From DATMRS01 sp035566015 (GTDB taxonomy: Bacteria; Pseudomonadota; Alphaproteobacteria; Sphingomonadales; Sphingomonadaceae), in NCBI GenBank assembly GCA_035566015.1, contig DATMRS010000023.1:124001-188000 (forward strand): 64,000 nucleotides of DNA, given 5' to 3'. The position numbers and the translations under genes were made by a program. The notes under the pieces are model-generated. The model made no database searches. It was not told where the DNA came from and was given only the letters and a program-made list of their open reading frames with translations. Positions 41,949 through 49,351 of this stretch are shown one piece after another; the first letter of the stretch is position 1, and every line of letters starts with the position of its first letter.

Positions 41949-43223
41949 ATGCTGCATCGTCGCCTCGCTTATGCCGCTTCCTTTGCCGCGTTCTTGTCGT
42001 CGGCCCTCCCGGCAATGGGGGCGCGCCTGCCGCCGGTGCAGCCATCGGAAGTGGGGCTGTCGCAAGAGCGGCTCGCGCGTCTCGACGCCGTGCTGGACGC
42101 GGCTTACCGCGACGGCCGGATCCCAGGCGCCGTCGTCCTGATCGCACGTCATGGGCGTGTCGCCCATTACAAGGCCATCGGGATGTCCGATCGTGCGGCG
42201 CGGCGGCCAATGAAACCGGACGACATCTTTCGCATCTATTCGATGACCAAGCCGGTGGTCAGCGTAGCGCTGATGATGCTGTACGAAGAAGGGAAGTTTC
42301 AGCTTAACGATCCTCTCGAAAAATACATTCCGATTTTCAAGAACATTAAAGTATTTGCGGGCACCGACGGTACAGGCGCGATGATTCTGGCGGACGCCAA
42401 GCGGAAGCCGACGATCCAGGATGCGATGCGCCACACATCGGGCCTGGCCAATGCCGGCATCAGGACGCCCGTTGAGCGCTGCTATCTTGAGCAAGGAATC
42501 ACGTTCACGAAGCTCGAATCGCTGCACCAGGAAATTGCCCTGCTTGCAAAATGTCCGCTTGCCTACCAGCCGGGCGAGCGTTGGCTGTATGGCAAGAGCG
42601 TCGACGTTCTGGCATATCTGGTGGAGCGCTTCTCGGGAATGCCCCTCGATAAGTTCCTTGAGGAGCGCTTGTTCCACCCGTTGGGAATGGACGACACGTC
42701 CTATGGCGTGTCGGCCGCAAAGGCGAACCGGATCGCGCAATATGACGGCGCCATCAGTTGGCCGGACCCGCAGAATCCGGGGCTCGACATGCGTCCCGAA
42801 ACCTATGACCGCTTCGCCACGCGTCCGTTTGGAACCGAGGGTCTGTCCAGCACCGCAATGGATTATGCGCGCTTTTCGCAGATGCTGCTGAATGGCGGCG
42901 AACTGGACGGCGTGCGCATCCTCAGCAAAAAGACCGTGGAGTTGATGACGCAGAACAATCTTCCTGCGCAAGTTGGCGATCTCGCTGCTACGGGCAAGCC
43001 CGGCATGGGCTTTGGCCTTGGCTTTGCGGTGACGCTTAACGCCCCAGCCGTCGGCAACCTCGTCTCACCGGGCACATTTGGCTGGGACGGCGCCGCCACT
43101 ACCAGCTTCATGGTCGATCCCAAGGAAGATATTGTCGCGATCGTGATGGCGCAGAAGTGGCCCTATGACAGCCAGTTTTTGAGCGAGTTCCAAACGATGG
43201 TCTATCAGGCAATCACCGACTGA
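41949..43223 (+). CDS. Serine beta-lactamase-like hydrolase (class C/esterase type)
   Basis: This 424-residue exported protein has a signal peptide (residues 1-25). Its penicillin-binding-protein-like fold carries the S-x-x-K motif SMTK (Ser98-Lys101), a Tyr motif in WLYGKS and a late GWDGAATT element in place of KTG. Family members are often esterases or lactone and amide hydrolases, as with EstB, not true beta-lactamases. In a catabolic setting it probably opens an ester or lactone in the periplasm after import by receptor 4. CGAAGAAGGAG precedes the ATG. It follows the hairpin at 41863-41914. Confidence 0.92.
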   Translation: MLHRRLAYAASFAAFLSSALPAMGARLPPVQPSEVGLSQERLARLDAVLDAAYRDGRIPGAVVLIARHGRVAHYKAIGMSDRAARRPMKPDDIFRIYSMTKPVVSVALMMLYEEGKFQLNDPLEKYIPIFKNIKVFAGTDGTGAMILADAKRKPTIQDAMRHTSGLANAGIRTPVERCYLEQGITFTKLESLHQEIALLAKCPLAYQPGERWLYGKSVDVLAYLVERFSGMPLDKFLEERLFHPLGMDDTSYGVSAAKANRIAQYDGAISWPDPQNPGLDMRPETYDRFATRPFGTEGLSSTAMDYARFSQMLLNGGELDGVRILSKKTVELMTQNNLPAQVGDLAATGKPGMGFGLGFAVTLNAPAVGNLVSPGTFGWDGAATTSFMVDPKEDIVAIVMAQKWPYDSQFLSEFQTMVYQAITD

Positions 43224-43312
43224 ACGGAGCGCGGCTTCGGCAGGGTCGAACAGGATTGTGAGAAGCTCATTGGCCAAAAGCACCATTGCTGTTCGCCTAT
43301 CCGACAGCCTGC

Positions 43313-44022
43313 TCACCAAGGTACGGTCTGCCCGAAACGGTCGAGATATTGGAGGCCGGAAGCCGCACGCTTCGAGAGCAGGACATCAATCAGGTCTGGC
43401 ACCGTTTCCTCAAGGCTGAACGGGGCGTCCGGACCGCCCAGATCGGTCCTGATCCATCCCGGCGCCATCAACACCATCGCGCGTGATGGCTCGGCTTCGC
43501 GTGCGGCGAAGCTCCGCATGAGCATGTTGAGCGCCGCCTTGCTGCTTCGGTAGATCTCCCGCATTCCCCTCTCATTATTGGTGATGCTCCCCTGCCCGGA
43601 GGACATCGCACCAATCAGCCCGCCTTCGGGGACGAGATCCTGAAGCGCCTCGATGACGCGCATCGGGCTTAGCGCGTTCGTCATCATCACACGCATGAAC
43701 TCTTCGGTGCTCACATCCCCGATCTGTACATGTTCATCCCGGGTCGTGGTGCCGGCATTGACGAACAGCATGTCGAGCGTTCGATCGCCAAGGCGGCGGC
43801 GCAATGCCACGATCTGCTCCTGCTCGTTGATATCGAGATGTTCGATTTCTACGAGGCCTTCATGTTGCTCGGCCAGTTCGTGCAGCGTGGTCCGGGAGCC
43901 GGGCCTGATACTGCCAATCACGTTCCAGCCCTTGTTCAGAAACTCGGCAGCCATGGCCGCGCCAATTCCGCGCGAGGCGCCGACGAGAAGGACGGTAGGC
44001 GCGGATCGGCGGGAAAAGACAT
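43313..44022 (-). pseudogene. SDR family oxidoreductase, probably frameshifted at the N-terminus
   Basis: The body is a short-chain dehydrogenase with LFVNAGTTTRDE (NAG motif), SSGQGSI with the catalytic Ser and YRSSK with the YxxxK pair. The first ATG in the body frame (43954) starts after the cofactor motif. Upstream codons in the same frame encode PTVLLVGASRGIGAAM, the complete Gly-rich nucleotide motif, but no ATG, GTG or TTG precedes it before a stop. A good ATG at 44022 (MSFPADPR) is in another frame. One missing base near 43995-44005 would join the two. It is therefore either a recent pseudogene or a sequence error. Confidence 0.72.
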
Positions 44023-44173
44023 GGCATAGTCTTTCAGGGCTGCTTCTTCCGCCGAGCTACGCCGTTGCAATCGCACGCGCAAGGAAACGGAAATCGTTCC
44101 GAACATTGGCGGGCTACCATCGGCTGCGTCACGCGTTGATCCAGTCAAAAGAATGCACGAAGGCTGTAGGGCG

Positions 44174-44545
44174 ATGACAATAGCAGGCTGGAAACTCGAC
44201 ACCCAAGACCGTGAAGTGCTGCTTATGCGCTTTCCCCCGCGCTATCCGCGCATCATCGCCGACCATGTGACGCTCCACTCCGGAACCGACAACAGTACGC
44301 CCCTCCCCACCGCCACCGCAGGGGAGATCGTCGGCGAAGCTGACGATGGCTCCGGCGTTCAGGCGCTCGTCGTACAGATCGGCGGAACCACCGAGCGCGG
44401 CGACAGCAGCCATTTTCATATCAGTTGGAGCCTCGCCGACGGGCATGCGGCGAAGGAGAGCGATGGCGTCATCAAGATGCATGGCTGGCAATCGATCGCC
44501 CCCTCCATTCCGGTTCGCCTTACGCCAACGCGTTGGGAAAGTTGA
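44174..44545 (+). CDS. Small protein with two HxT/HxS motifs, possible 2H phosphoesterase
   Basis: This 123-residue protein of unknown function has two His motifs, His31-Val-Thr33 (ADHVTLHSG) and His82-Ile-Ser84 (HFHISWSLAD). They are spaced about 50 residues apart, each at the end of a beta strand. That is the hallmark of 2H phosphoesterases, which open cyclic phosphodiesters or ligate RNA ends. The protein is shorter than most members of that superfamily, so the call is tentative. I placed the start at 44174; an ATG at 44153 would add seven residues. It lies between two genes that look frameshifted (SDR and AlkB). Confidence 0.6.
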   Translation: MTIAGWKLDTQDREVLLMRFPPRYPRIIADHVTLHSGTDNSTPLPTATAGEIVGEADDGSGVQALVVQIGGTTERGDSSHFHISWSLADGHAAKESDGVIKMHGWQSIAPSIPVRLTPTRWES

Positions 44546-44606
44546 TGCGGCTCTCTTCCGATTCCGAACCAGCCGCGCGCGATGCGATGAAATTGTTCGG
44601 CACCGT

Positions 44607-45184
44607 TCAGGCCCGCGCCGGGGCCGCGCGACCTTTGTCCGAAAAGCTCCGGAAGGTGATCGACCAGCGCGTCTCGTCAATGGCAGCGATGCTGTGCTCC
44701 CATTCGTGACGCGCGTCGCCGGTGAGATGATAGGCACCGCGGGGGCAAGGGCTGCGCTCGTCCGCTCGAACTTTCCCGCGAGGCGCCGCCGCAGGCGTAA
44801 CGTCGCCGACGCGCCGAGCGAAATGCCGATCACATGTTCGAAGACGGGCCGGTCCTTATGCCAGCCGATGCCGGCACCCGGATCGTAGCGGATGATGAGC
44901 GCCTGCACGATTTCAGCGGGCGAAAGGCCGGCGAAGTCGGCAGCGCGAATTTTCGGCGCTTGCAGCCAGTCAGGAATGGGTTCGGTCGGGGCGAATGCGC
45001 CGGTCCCGAAATCATAGATCCAGCCATAGGAACGGGTGAGCCGCTTGCCTGTCCAGCCATGGAAACGGAACGGCATCGGCGCCGCGGCGTCGATCTTCGC
45101 GATCAACGCCGCTTCTTCGGCTGCATCGATGATATCCGGTGTCTGCCCAAGGCCGGCCAGGATAGGCGTACCGAACAGCTCGGC
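44607..45184 (-). pseudogene. AlkB-like 2OG-Fe(II) dioxygenase, damaged
   Basis: The coding trace matches AlkB DNA-repair dioxygenases. FHGWTGKRLTRSYGW, YDPGAGIGWHKDRP (HxD iron ligands) and VIGISLGASATLRLRR are in one frame. GAYHLTGDARHEWEHSI (third ligand His) and RWSITFRSF (2OG-binding Arg) are in the next frame. The shift falls at a run of five C residues near 44737-44741. The N-terminal ELFGTPILAGLGQTPDI is present, but the frame runs into a TAG at 45185-45187 with no ATG; only a CTG or an internal TTG at 45106 could start it. It is either a pseudogene or an assembly error. Confidence 0.75.
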
Positions 45185-45305
45185 CTAGCCACTACTGCAA
45201 ATGGCGTTGTAAATCATTCCAGTTGGAACATAATAGGAACCATCATAGCTCGCAAGAAGCGCCACGCGCCACTATCCGAGTCTATCTATCCGCACGGAGC
45301 ATCCT

Positions 45306-45734
45306 ATGAGGTCCACTCCCGACTCGCTCGATCGCTTCGTCGAGGCGCAGACGATCGCCTATGCGACTGCGCTCGATGAGATACGCCGGGGCGCCAAGCG
45401 CTCGCATTGGATGTGGTTCATCTTCCCGCAACTCGCCGGACTCGGGCGCAGTTCGACCGCGCGGCATTTTGCAATCCGGTCAATCGAAGAGGCGCGCGCC
45501 TACCTCGATCATCCCGTGCTGGGGCCGCGCTATCTCGAATGTGTAGCCGCCTTGCAGGATTTGGCGACCAGAGATGCCGTGACGGTATTCGGTTCGATCG
45601 ACGCAATGAAGCTCCGATCTTCCCTCACCCTCTTCGAGGCGGCCAAACCCTACCCTCTTCTTACGGTCGCACTCGATAGATGGTTCGGCGGGATCCGCGA
45701 TCCAGCGACAAAGAAGTTCCTCGAATCCACCTGA
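45306..45734 (+). CDS. DUF1810 family protein
   Basis: This 142-residue protein matches the DUF1810 pattern along its length. It starts LDRFVEAQTIAYATALDEI, then GAKRSHWMWFIFPQLAGLG and HFAIRSIEEARAYLDHPVLG, and ends LTLFEAAKP followed by DRWFGGIRD. The fold is helical and the biochemical role of the family is not established. The ATG at 45306 is the first in frame. It diverges from the damaged alkB. The 118-bp gap between them shows no clear promoter. Confidence 0.95.
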   Translation: MRSTPDSLDRFVEAQTIAYATALDEIRRGAKRSHWMWFIFPQLAGLGRSSTARHFAIRSIEEARAYLDHPVLGPRYLECVAALQDLATRDAVTVFGSIDAMKLRSSLTLFEAAKPYPLLTVALDRWFGGIRDPATKKFLEST

Positions 45735-45857
45735 ACGCCGGCGAACGTGGGGCGGTTAAGTAAGCGCCTTGAAGATCATGGCAATTTTCCGCCTGGGGCA
45801 AGTCGCTGCCGAACAGCCGCAGCACAAGGCGCGGCCGTCAGCGGGAAATAGCGCATC

Positions 45858-46157
45858 ATGATTATGGAAATCGCCCATATCACCATAGACCCAGCCAATG
45901 CGGCGGCATTCGAGACCGCGGTGGCACGGGCTGCGCCGGTCCTGCGCGCCGCCGAAGGATGTCATGCCATGTCGCTGGAGCGCGTGATCGAGGATCCCGC
46001 GCGCTATCGGCTGCGCGTTCAGTGGACAAGCGTCGAACACCACATGGTACGATTCCGCCAATCGGAAGGGTTCAAACAGTGGCGCGCGCTCGCCGGTCCG
46101 TTCTTCGTCGGCGTGCCGGAGGTCGAGCACCGCGTGATTATCGGCCAGTTCTTCTGA
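45858..46157 (+). CDS. Antibiotic biosynthesis monooxygenase (ABM) family protein
   Basis: This 99-residue ferredoxin-like dimeric alpha/beta barrel protein has the ABM pattern. It begins EIAHITIDPANAAAFETAV, continues AAEGCHAMSLERVIEDPARYRL and has the WTSVEHHMVRFRQSEGF helix with a conserved His pair. Members oxidise quinone precursors without cofactors or act as small isomerases. It is the first gene of a likely module with NHL-repeat and ThuA-like proteins. A perfect 8-bp hairpin lies 55 bases after the stop. Confidence 0.9.
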   Translation: MIMEIAHITIDPANAAAFETAVARAAPVLRAAEGCHAMSLERVIEDPARYRLRVQWTSVEHHMVRFRQSEGFKQWRALAGPFFVGVPEVEHRVIIGQFF

Positions 46158-46211
46158 GTCGATCGGGGCCGAGCACAGCTTCGACGTGCCGGGCCGAGCA
46201 GCATCAATTTC

Positions 46212-46237
46212 CGGCAGGGTCAAGTGATGCCCTGCCG
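46212..46237 (+). terminator. 8-bp perfect hairpin after the ABM gene
   Basis: CGGCAGGG (46212-46219) pairs with CCCTGCCG (46230-46237) around a 10-base loop. It lies between the ABM stop and the NHL-repeat gene. No T-run follows, so it may attenuate readthrough and not stop it completely. Confidence 0.5.
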
Positions 46238-46289
46238 CGCGTGGCAGAGGTTCGGATCGGCCGAGCCGGCCATTTTCAGGGAGCAGCGG

Positions 46290-47315
46290 ATGTCGGCCAC
46301 AGCGATTCGGTTCGAGCTTGTCCCCGGCTGGGAGAAATGTCCCCCCGGCGACGAGTATAGCCATGAGGACGTTGCGGGTGTCGCGTGCGACTCCCAGGAT
46401 CGGGTTTATCTCCATACCCGTAAGGGCGAGCGGGTGATGGTTTATGAAGAAGATGGAACCTTCATCAAAAAATGGGGTGATGGCGTTTTCAACCGGGCGC
46501 ACGGCATCACCATCCAGAACGACGTCGTCTATTGCACCGACGATCAAGACAGCGTCATCCGCGTCTTCGATCTCGACGGAAACTTTAAGTGGATGCTCGG
46601 CACGCCGGGGCAGGTCACCGATACGGGCTATGGCTCGATCAGGGGACGAAAGGCCCGCATCCACCATAATGAATTTGTGGAACGATCCTCCGGCCCGTTC
46701 AATTGCTGCTGCAACGTATGCGTAGCGGCGAATGGTGAACTCTTCGTCGCGGACGGATACGGCAATGCCCGCATCCACCATTTCTCGCCAAGCGGCGATC
46801 TGCTCAACAGTTGGGGCGACGTGGGCACAGGCCCAGGAGAATTTCATCTTCCCCATGGGATCGCACTCGACAATCGCGAGAATGTCATCGTCTGCGACCG
46901 GGAGAATGATCGGCTACAGATTTTCGACCGGTCCGGAAAGTTCGTCACGATGTGGACCGACGTACTGAGGCCTACCGACGTGGTGGTCGACAGAGACGGT
47001 TTGGTCTATGTTTCCGAATTGTGGCGGCCGCTGGAGCCGGGCCAGGGGTCTTTCACGCGCGGATTTGCCGGGGGCGACCTGCCCGGCCGCGTATCGGTGT
47101 TCAGTCCGAAGGGGAATGTCGTGGCGCGCTGGGGGGCGGACAGTGAGAACCGGTCGGCTCCAGGCAATTTCATCGCGCCGCACGCCTTGGCGATCGATTC
47201 CAAGGGCAGCCTCTATGTCGCGGAAGTCTCAACCTCCTTCGGTGCGGGTTTCAACCGTATTGCGCGTAAGGAATGTCTCGATCACCAGATCCAGAAATTT
47301 CGTCGCGTGCGCTGA
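46290..47315 (+). CDS. NHL-repeat beta-propeller protein (peptidyl-alpha-hydroxyglycine lyase-like)
   Basis: This 341-residue protein is built of NHL-type repeats. Recognisable blades include VAGVACDSQDRVYLHTRKGERV, HGITIQNDVVYCTDDQDSVIRV-like, FHLPHGIALDNRENVIVCDRENDRLQIF-like and PHALAIDSKGSLYVAEVS. It resembles bacterial proteins annotated as peptidyl-alpha-hydroxyglycine amidating lyase family, which fold as six-bladed propellers. No signal peptide is visible, so a cytoplasmic lactonase or lyase-like role is possible. The ATG at 46290 follows GGGAGCAG. The ThuA-like gene starts three bases after its stop. Confidence 0.87.
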   Translation: MSATAIRFELVPGWEKCPPGDEYSHEDVAGVACDSQDRVYLHTRKGERVMVYEEDGTFIKKWGDGVFNRAHGITIQNDVVYCTDDQDSVIRVFDLDGNFKWMLGTPGQVTDTGYGSIRGRKARIHHNEFVERSSGPFNCCCNVCVAANGELFVADGYGNARIHHFSPSGDLLNSWGDVGTGPGEFHLPHGIALDNRENVIVCDRENDRLQIFDRSGKFVTMWTDVLRPTDVVVDRDGLVYVSELWRPLEPGQGSFTRGFAGGDLPGRVSVFSPKGNVVARWGADSENRSAPGNFIAPHALAIDSKGSLYVAEVSTSFGAGFNRIARKECLDHQIQKFRRVR

Positions 47316-47317
47316 TC

Positions 47318-48031
47318 ATGCTCGCTCCCCTCATCGCGAACCTCATCTGCGGCAGCCCCCATCGCAACCATGATTTCGATTTCGCGCGATTGCGCCTGGC
47401 GCAGGCGCTGTACGACGCCGGAAATATCCGGGCGGACTGTTTCCAGACCTATGAAGACAGCACCGCCATCCTCGGGGGAAACCTGCTGGTCAGCTACACC
47501 TCGCAAGTCCCCGTCTCCGAAGCCGCCTCTAGCGCGATCCGGCATTATCTCGAGGAAGGCGGCCGTTGGTTCGCGCTGCACGCCAGCAACTCGGTGTTGG
47601 ACAATCGCGTCATGCCGCACGTTCTGGGAACGCGCTTCGTCACGCATCCGCCCTATCAGCGCTTCCCAGTGCAGATAACGAAACCCAACGATCCGTTACT
47701 GCAAGGCATCGCGCCTTTCGATATCGATGATGAACTATATTGCATCGAAACTATGACCGACGACATCGAGGTCCTGCTCCATACACGATGGGGAGGCGAA
47801 GCGTTCGGCGGCCGCGTGCTAGAGGTGGAGGACCGTCCGCTCATGTACCGTCGCAGGGTTGGTGAAGGCGGTGTGCTGTATCTGGCACTGGGTCATGCAA
47901 ACCGCCCCTACGACAAGCCCTTCAGCCATATGCCCGATCAGCCGGATCATCGCGGGCCATGGGACCTGCCCGTCTACAAGGAACTGATACAGCGCGGCAT
48001 CGCCTGGGCGGCCGGGCGACGGCCTCTCTAA
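47318..48031 (+). CDS. ThuA-like (class I glutamine amidotransferase-like fold) protein
   Basis: This 237-residue protein resembles ThuA trehalose-utilisation-type proteins. It has NHDFDFARLRLAQAL near the start, YEDSTAILGGNLLVSYT, then HYLEEGGRWFALHASNS (the elbow strand-turn, with His/Ala in place of the catalytic Cys) and a late GGVLYLALGHANRPYD. ThuA relatives occur in sugar and sugar-acid pathways, but their reaction is not established. It follows the NHL gene by two bases and converges on the enolase-superfamily gene with 25 bases between. Confidence 0.85.
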   Translation: MLAPLIANLICGSPHRNHDFDFARLRLAQALYDAGNIRADCFQTYEDSTAILGGNLLVSYTSQVPVSEAASSAIRHYLEEGGRWFALHASNSVLDNRVMPHVLGTRFVTHPPYQRFPVQITKPNDPLLQGIAPFDIDDELYCIETMTDDIEVLLHTRWGGEAFGGRVLEVEDRPLMYRRRVGEGGVLYLALGHANRPYDKPFSHMPDQPDHRGPWDLPVYKELIQRGIAWAAGRRPL

Positions 48032-48056
48032 GGCTTGGTAAGCGCGCCGGCGCGCA

Positions 48057-49109
48057 TCATTCCAGTTGGCAGCGCAAGAGAACGTCCTCGTTCAGCGTCA
48101 GGCCGAGACCCGGTCCCTCGGGCATTCGCAGTTCGCCATTCTCTACGTGCATCGGTTCGGTAAACAGCGGCTGCCCCCATGGCACCAGTCCGACAATCAG
48201 GCCGTTCGGAATGGCTGCGAGGACATGGGAGAGCGTCTCCGGCGCCAGATGATTGACAACCGATAGGCCGTGAATCTCCGCCATATGCGCGACCTTAAGG
48301 AAGCCGGTCAGACCAAGATCCTGATCGATCATGACGAAGTCGCAGGCACGTCTTTCCATGAGCCACTGAAATTCATGCGGCCGCTGGAAAACCTCCCCGG
48401 CGCAGATGCGCTGCCTCGCCATCGCCGTCACCTGCGCCATTCCTGCATAGTCCTGACATGCGACTGGGTCCTCGATCCAGTAAAGGTCCGTCTCCTCAGT
48501 TTCGCTTGCGAAATACAGGGCGTCCTTCACCGACCATTGGAAATTCCCGTCCACGATTATTTTTACGTCCGGCCCGACGCAGGCGCGAATGAAGCGAACA
48601 TGCTCGATCGCGCTCTTGAGCGGGGCAAAGCCGATGGGGCATTTGACCGCGCGAAAGCCACGGCTGAGGACGTTCTCCAGATGACTCGCGATAATATCGG
48701 GTGGCGGGCCGGGCGTCAGTCGCCAGTTCGCCGATATGGGAATGCGGTCGCGATAGCCGCCCATCAGTTTCCACAAGGGCAGTTCCACCGCCTTCCCCTT
48801 CAAATCCCAAAGGGCAACGTCGATCGCGCTGGCCGCCCGTAATTCGAGGCCGCTGACCGGCGCGCCGAGCGAGGGCCGGAATAGATGAGAATAGACTGTT
48901 TCGGTCTCTGTCGCCTGGCCGACCAGGCTCTCGACCATCGCCTCGATAAGAAGGGCCAGTGGCTTCGCCGTGCGCGGATTCACGCGGCTGACATAGCTGA
49001 TTCCTTCCAGTCCTGAATCGGTCTTCAGGCGCAGGACGATATGCGTGCCGGGCATCACGCCCTCGAAATTGACGGACACGGCGCAGACCTTGCATCCGGT
49101 GATTTTCAT
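48057..49109 (-). CDS. Mandelate racemase/muconate lactonizing enzyme family protein
   Basis: This 350-residue enolase-superfamily enzyme abstracts a proton alpha to a carboxylate in a Mg-dependent step. Metal ligands are visible in IIVDGNFQW (Asp), YWIEDPV (Glu) and ICAGEVF (Glu), followed by MIDQDLG and VVNHLAPE with the His general base of the mandelate racemase subgroup. The usual KxK is changed to Lys-Cys-Pro (AVKCPIG), so the second Lys is missing. This favours a dehydratase or an epimerase acting through one base. Three consecutive ATGs exist (49115, 49112, 49109); I chose the third, six bases after GAGGGG. Confidence 0.92.
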   Translation of the reverse strand: MKITGCKVCAVSVNFEGVMPGTHIVLRLKTDSGLEGISYVSRVNPRTAKPLALLIEAMVESLVGQATETETVYSHLFRPSLGAPVSGLELRAASAIDVALWDLKGKAVELPLWKLMGGYRDRIPISANWRLTPGPPPDIIASHLENVLSRGFRAVKCPIGFAPLKSAIEHVRFIRACVGPDVKIIVDGNFQWSVKDALYFASETEETDLYWIEDPVACQDYAGMAQVTAMARQRICAGEVFQRPHEFQWLMERRACDFVMIDQDLGLTGFLKVAHMAEIHGLSVVNHLAPETLSHVLAAIPNGLIVGLVPWGQPLFTEPMHVENGELRMPEGPGLGLTLNEDVLLRCQLE

Positions 49110-49351
49110 CATCATCCCCTCGGATCTGATCGGCGCCTGCCGGGAGGCGGCGCAATGAAGCGACAATCGCCTGCAAGGCGCCGGACATATTGTTGCAGGG
49201 CAAACTGCTCGTCTTCGCCCCACCGGTCAATATTCCGATGAACGGCATACCCCACCAAGTAACGCAAACTTCCGGTGCGGATAAGTTGGGCACCCTTCAA
49301 GCATTAATTTCCCGACCAACGGCATAGAAACCGCCGACTGGAGGAGGGGTT

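Noticed and set aside
48042..48055. Perfect 14-bp GC palindrome between the convergent ThuA-like and enolase genes, as a bidirectional terminator
   Set aside because: It has no loop or T-run, and such GC-only palindromes arise easily in this base composition.
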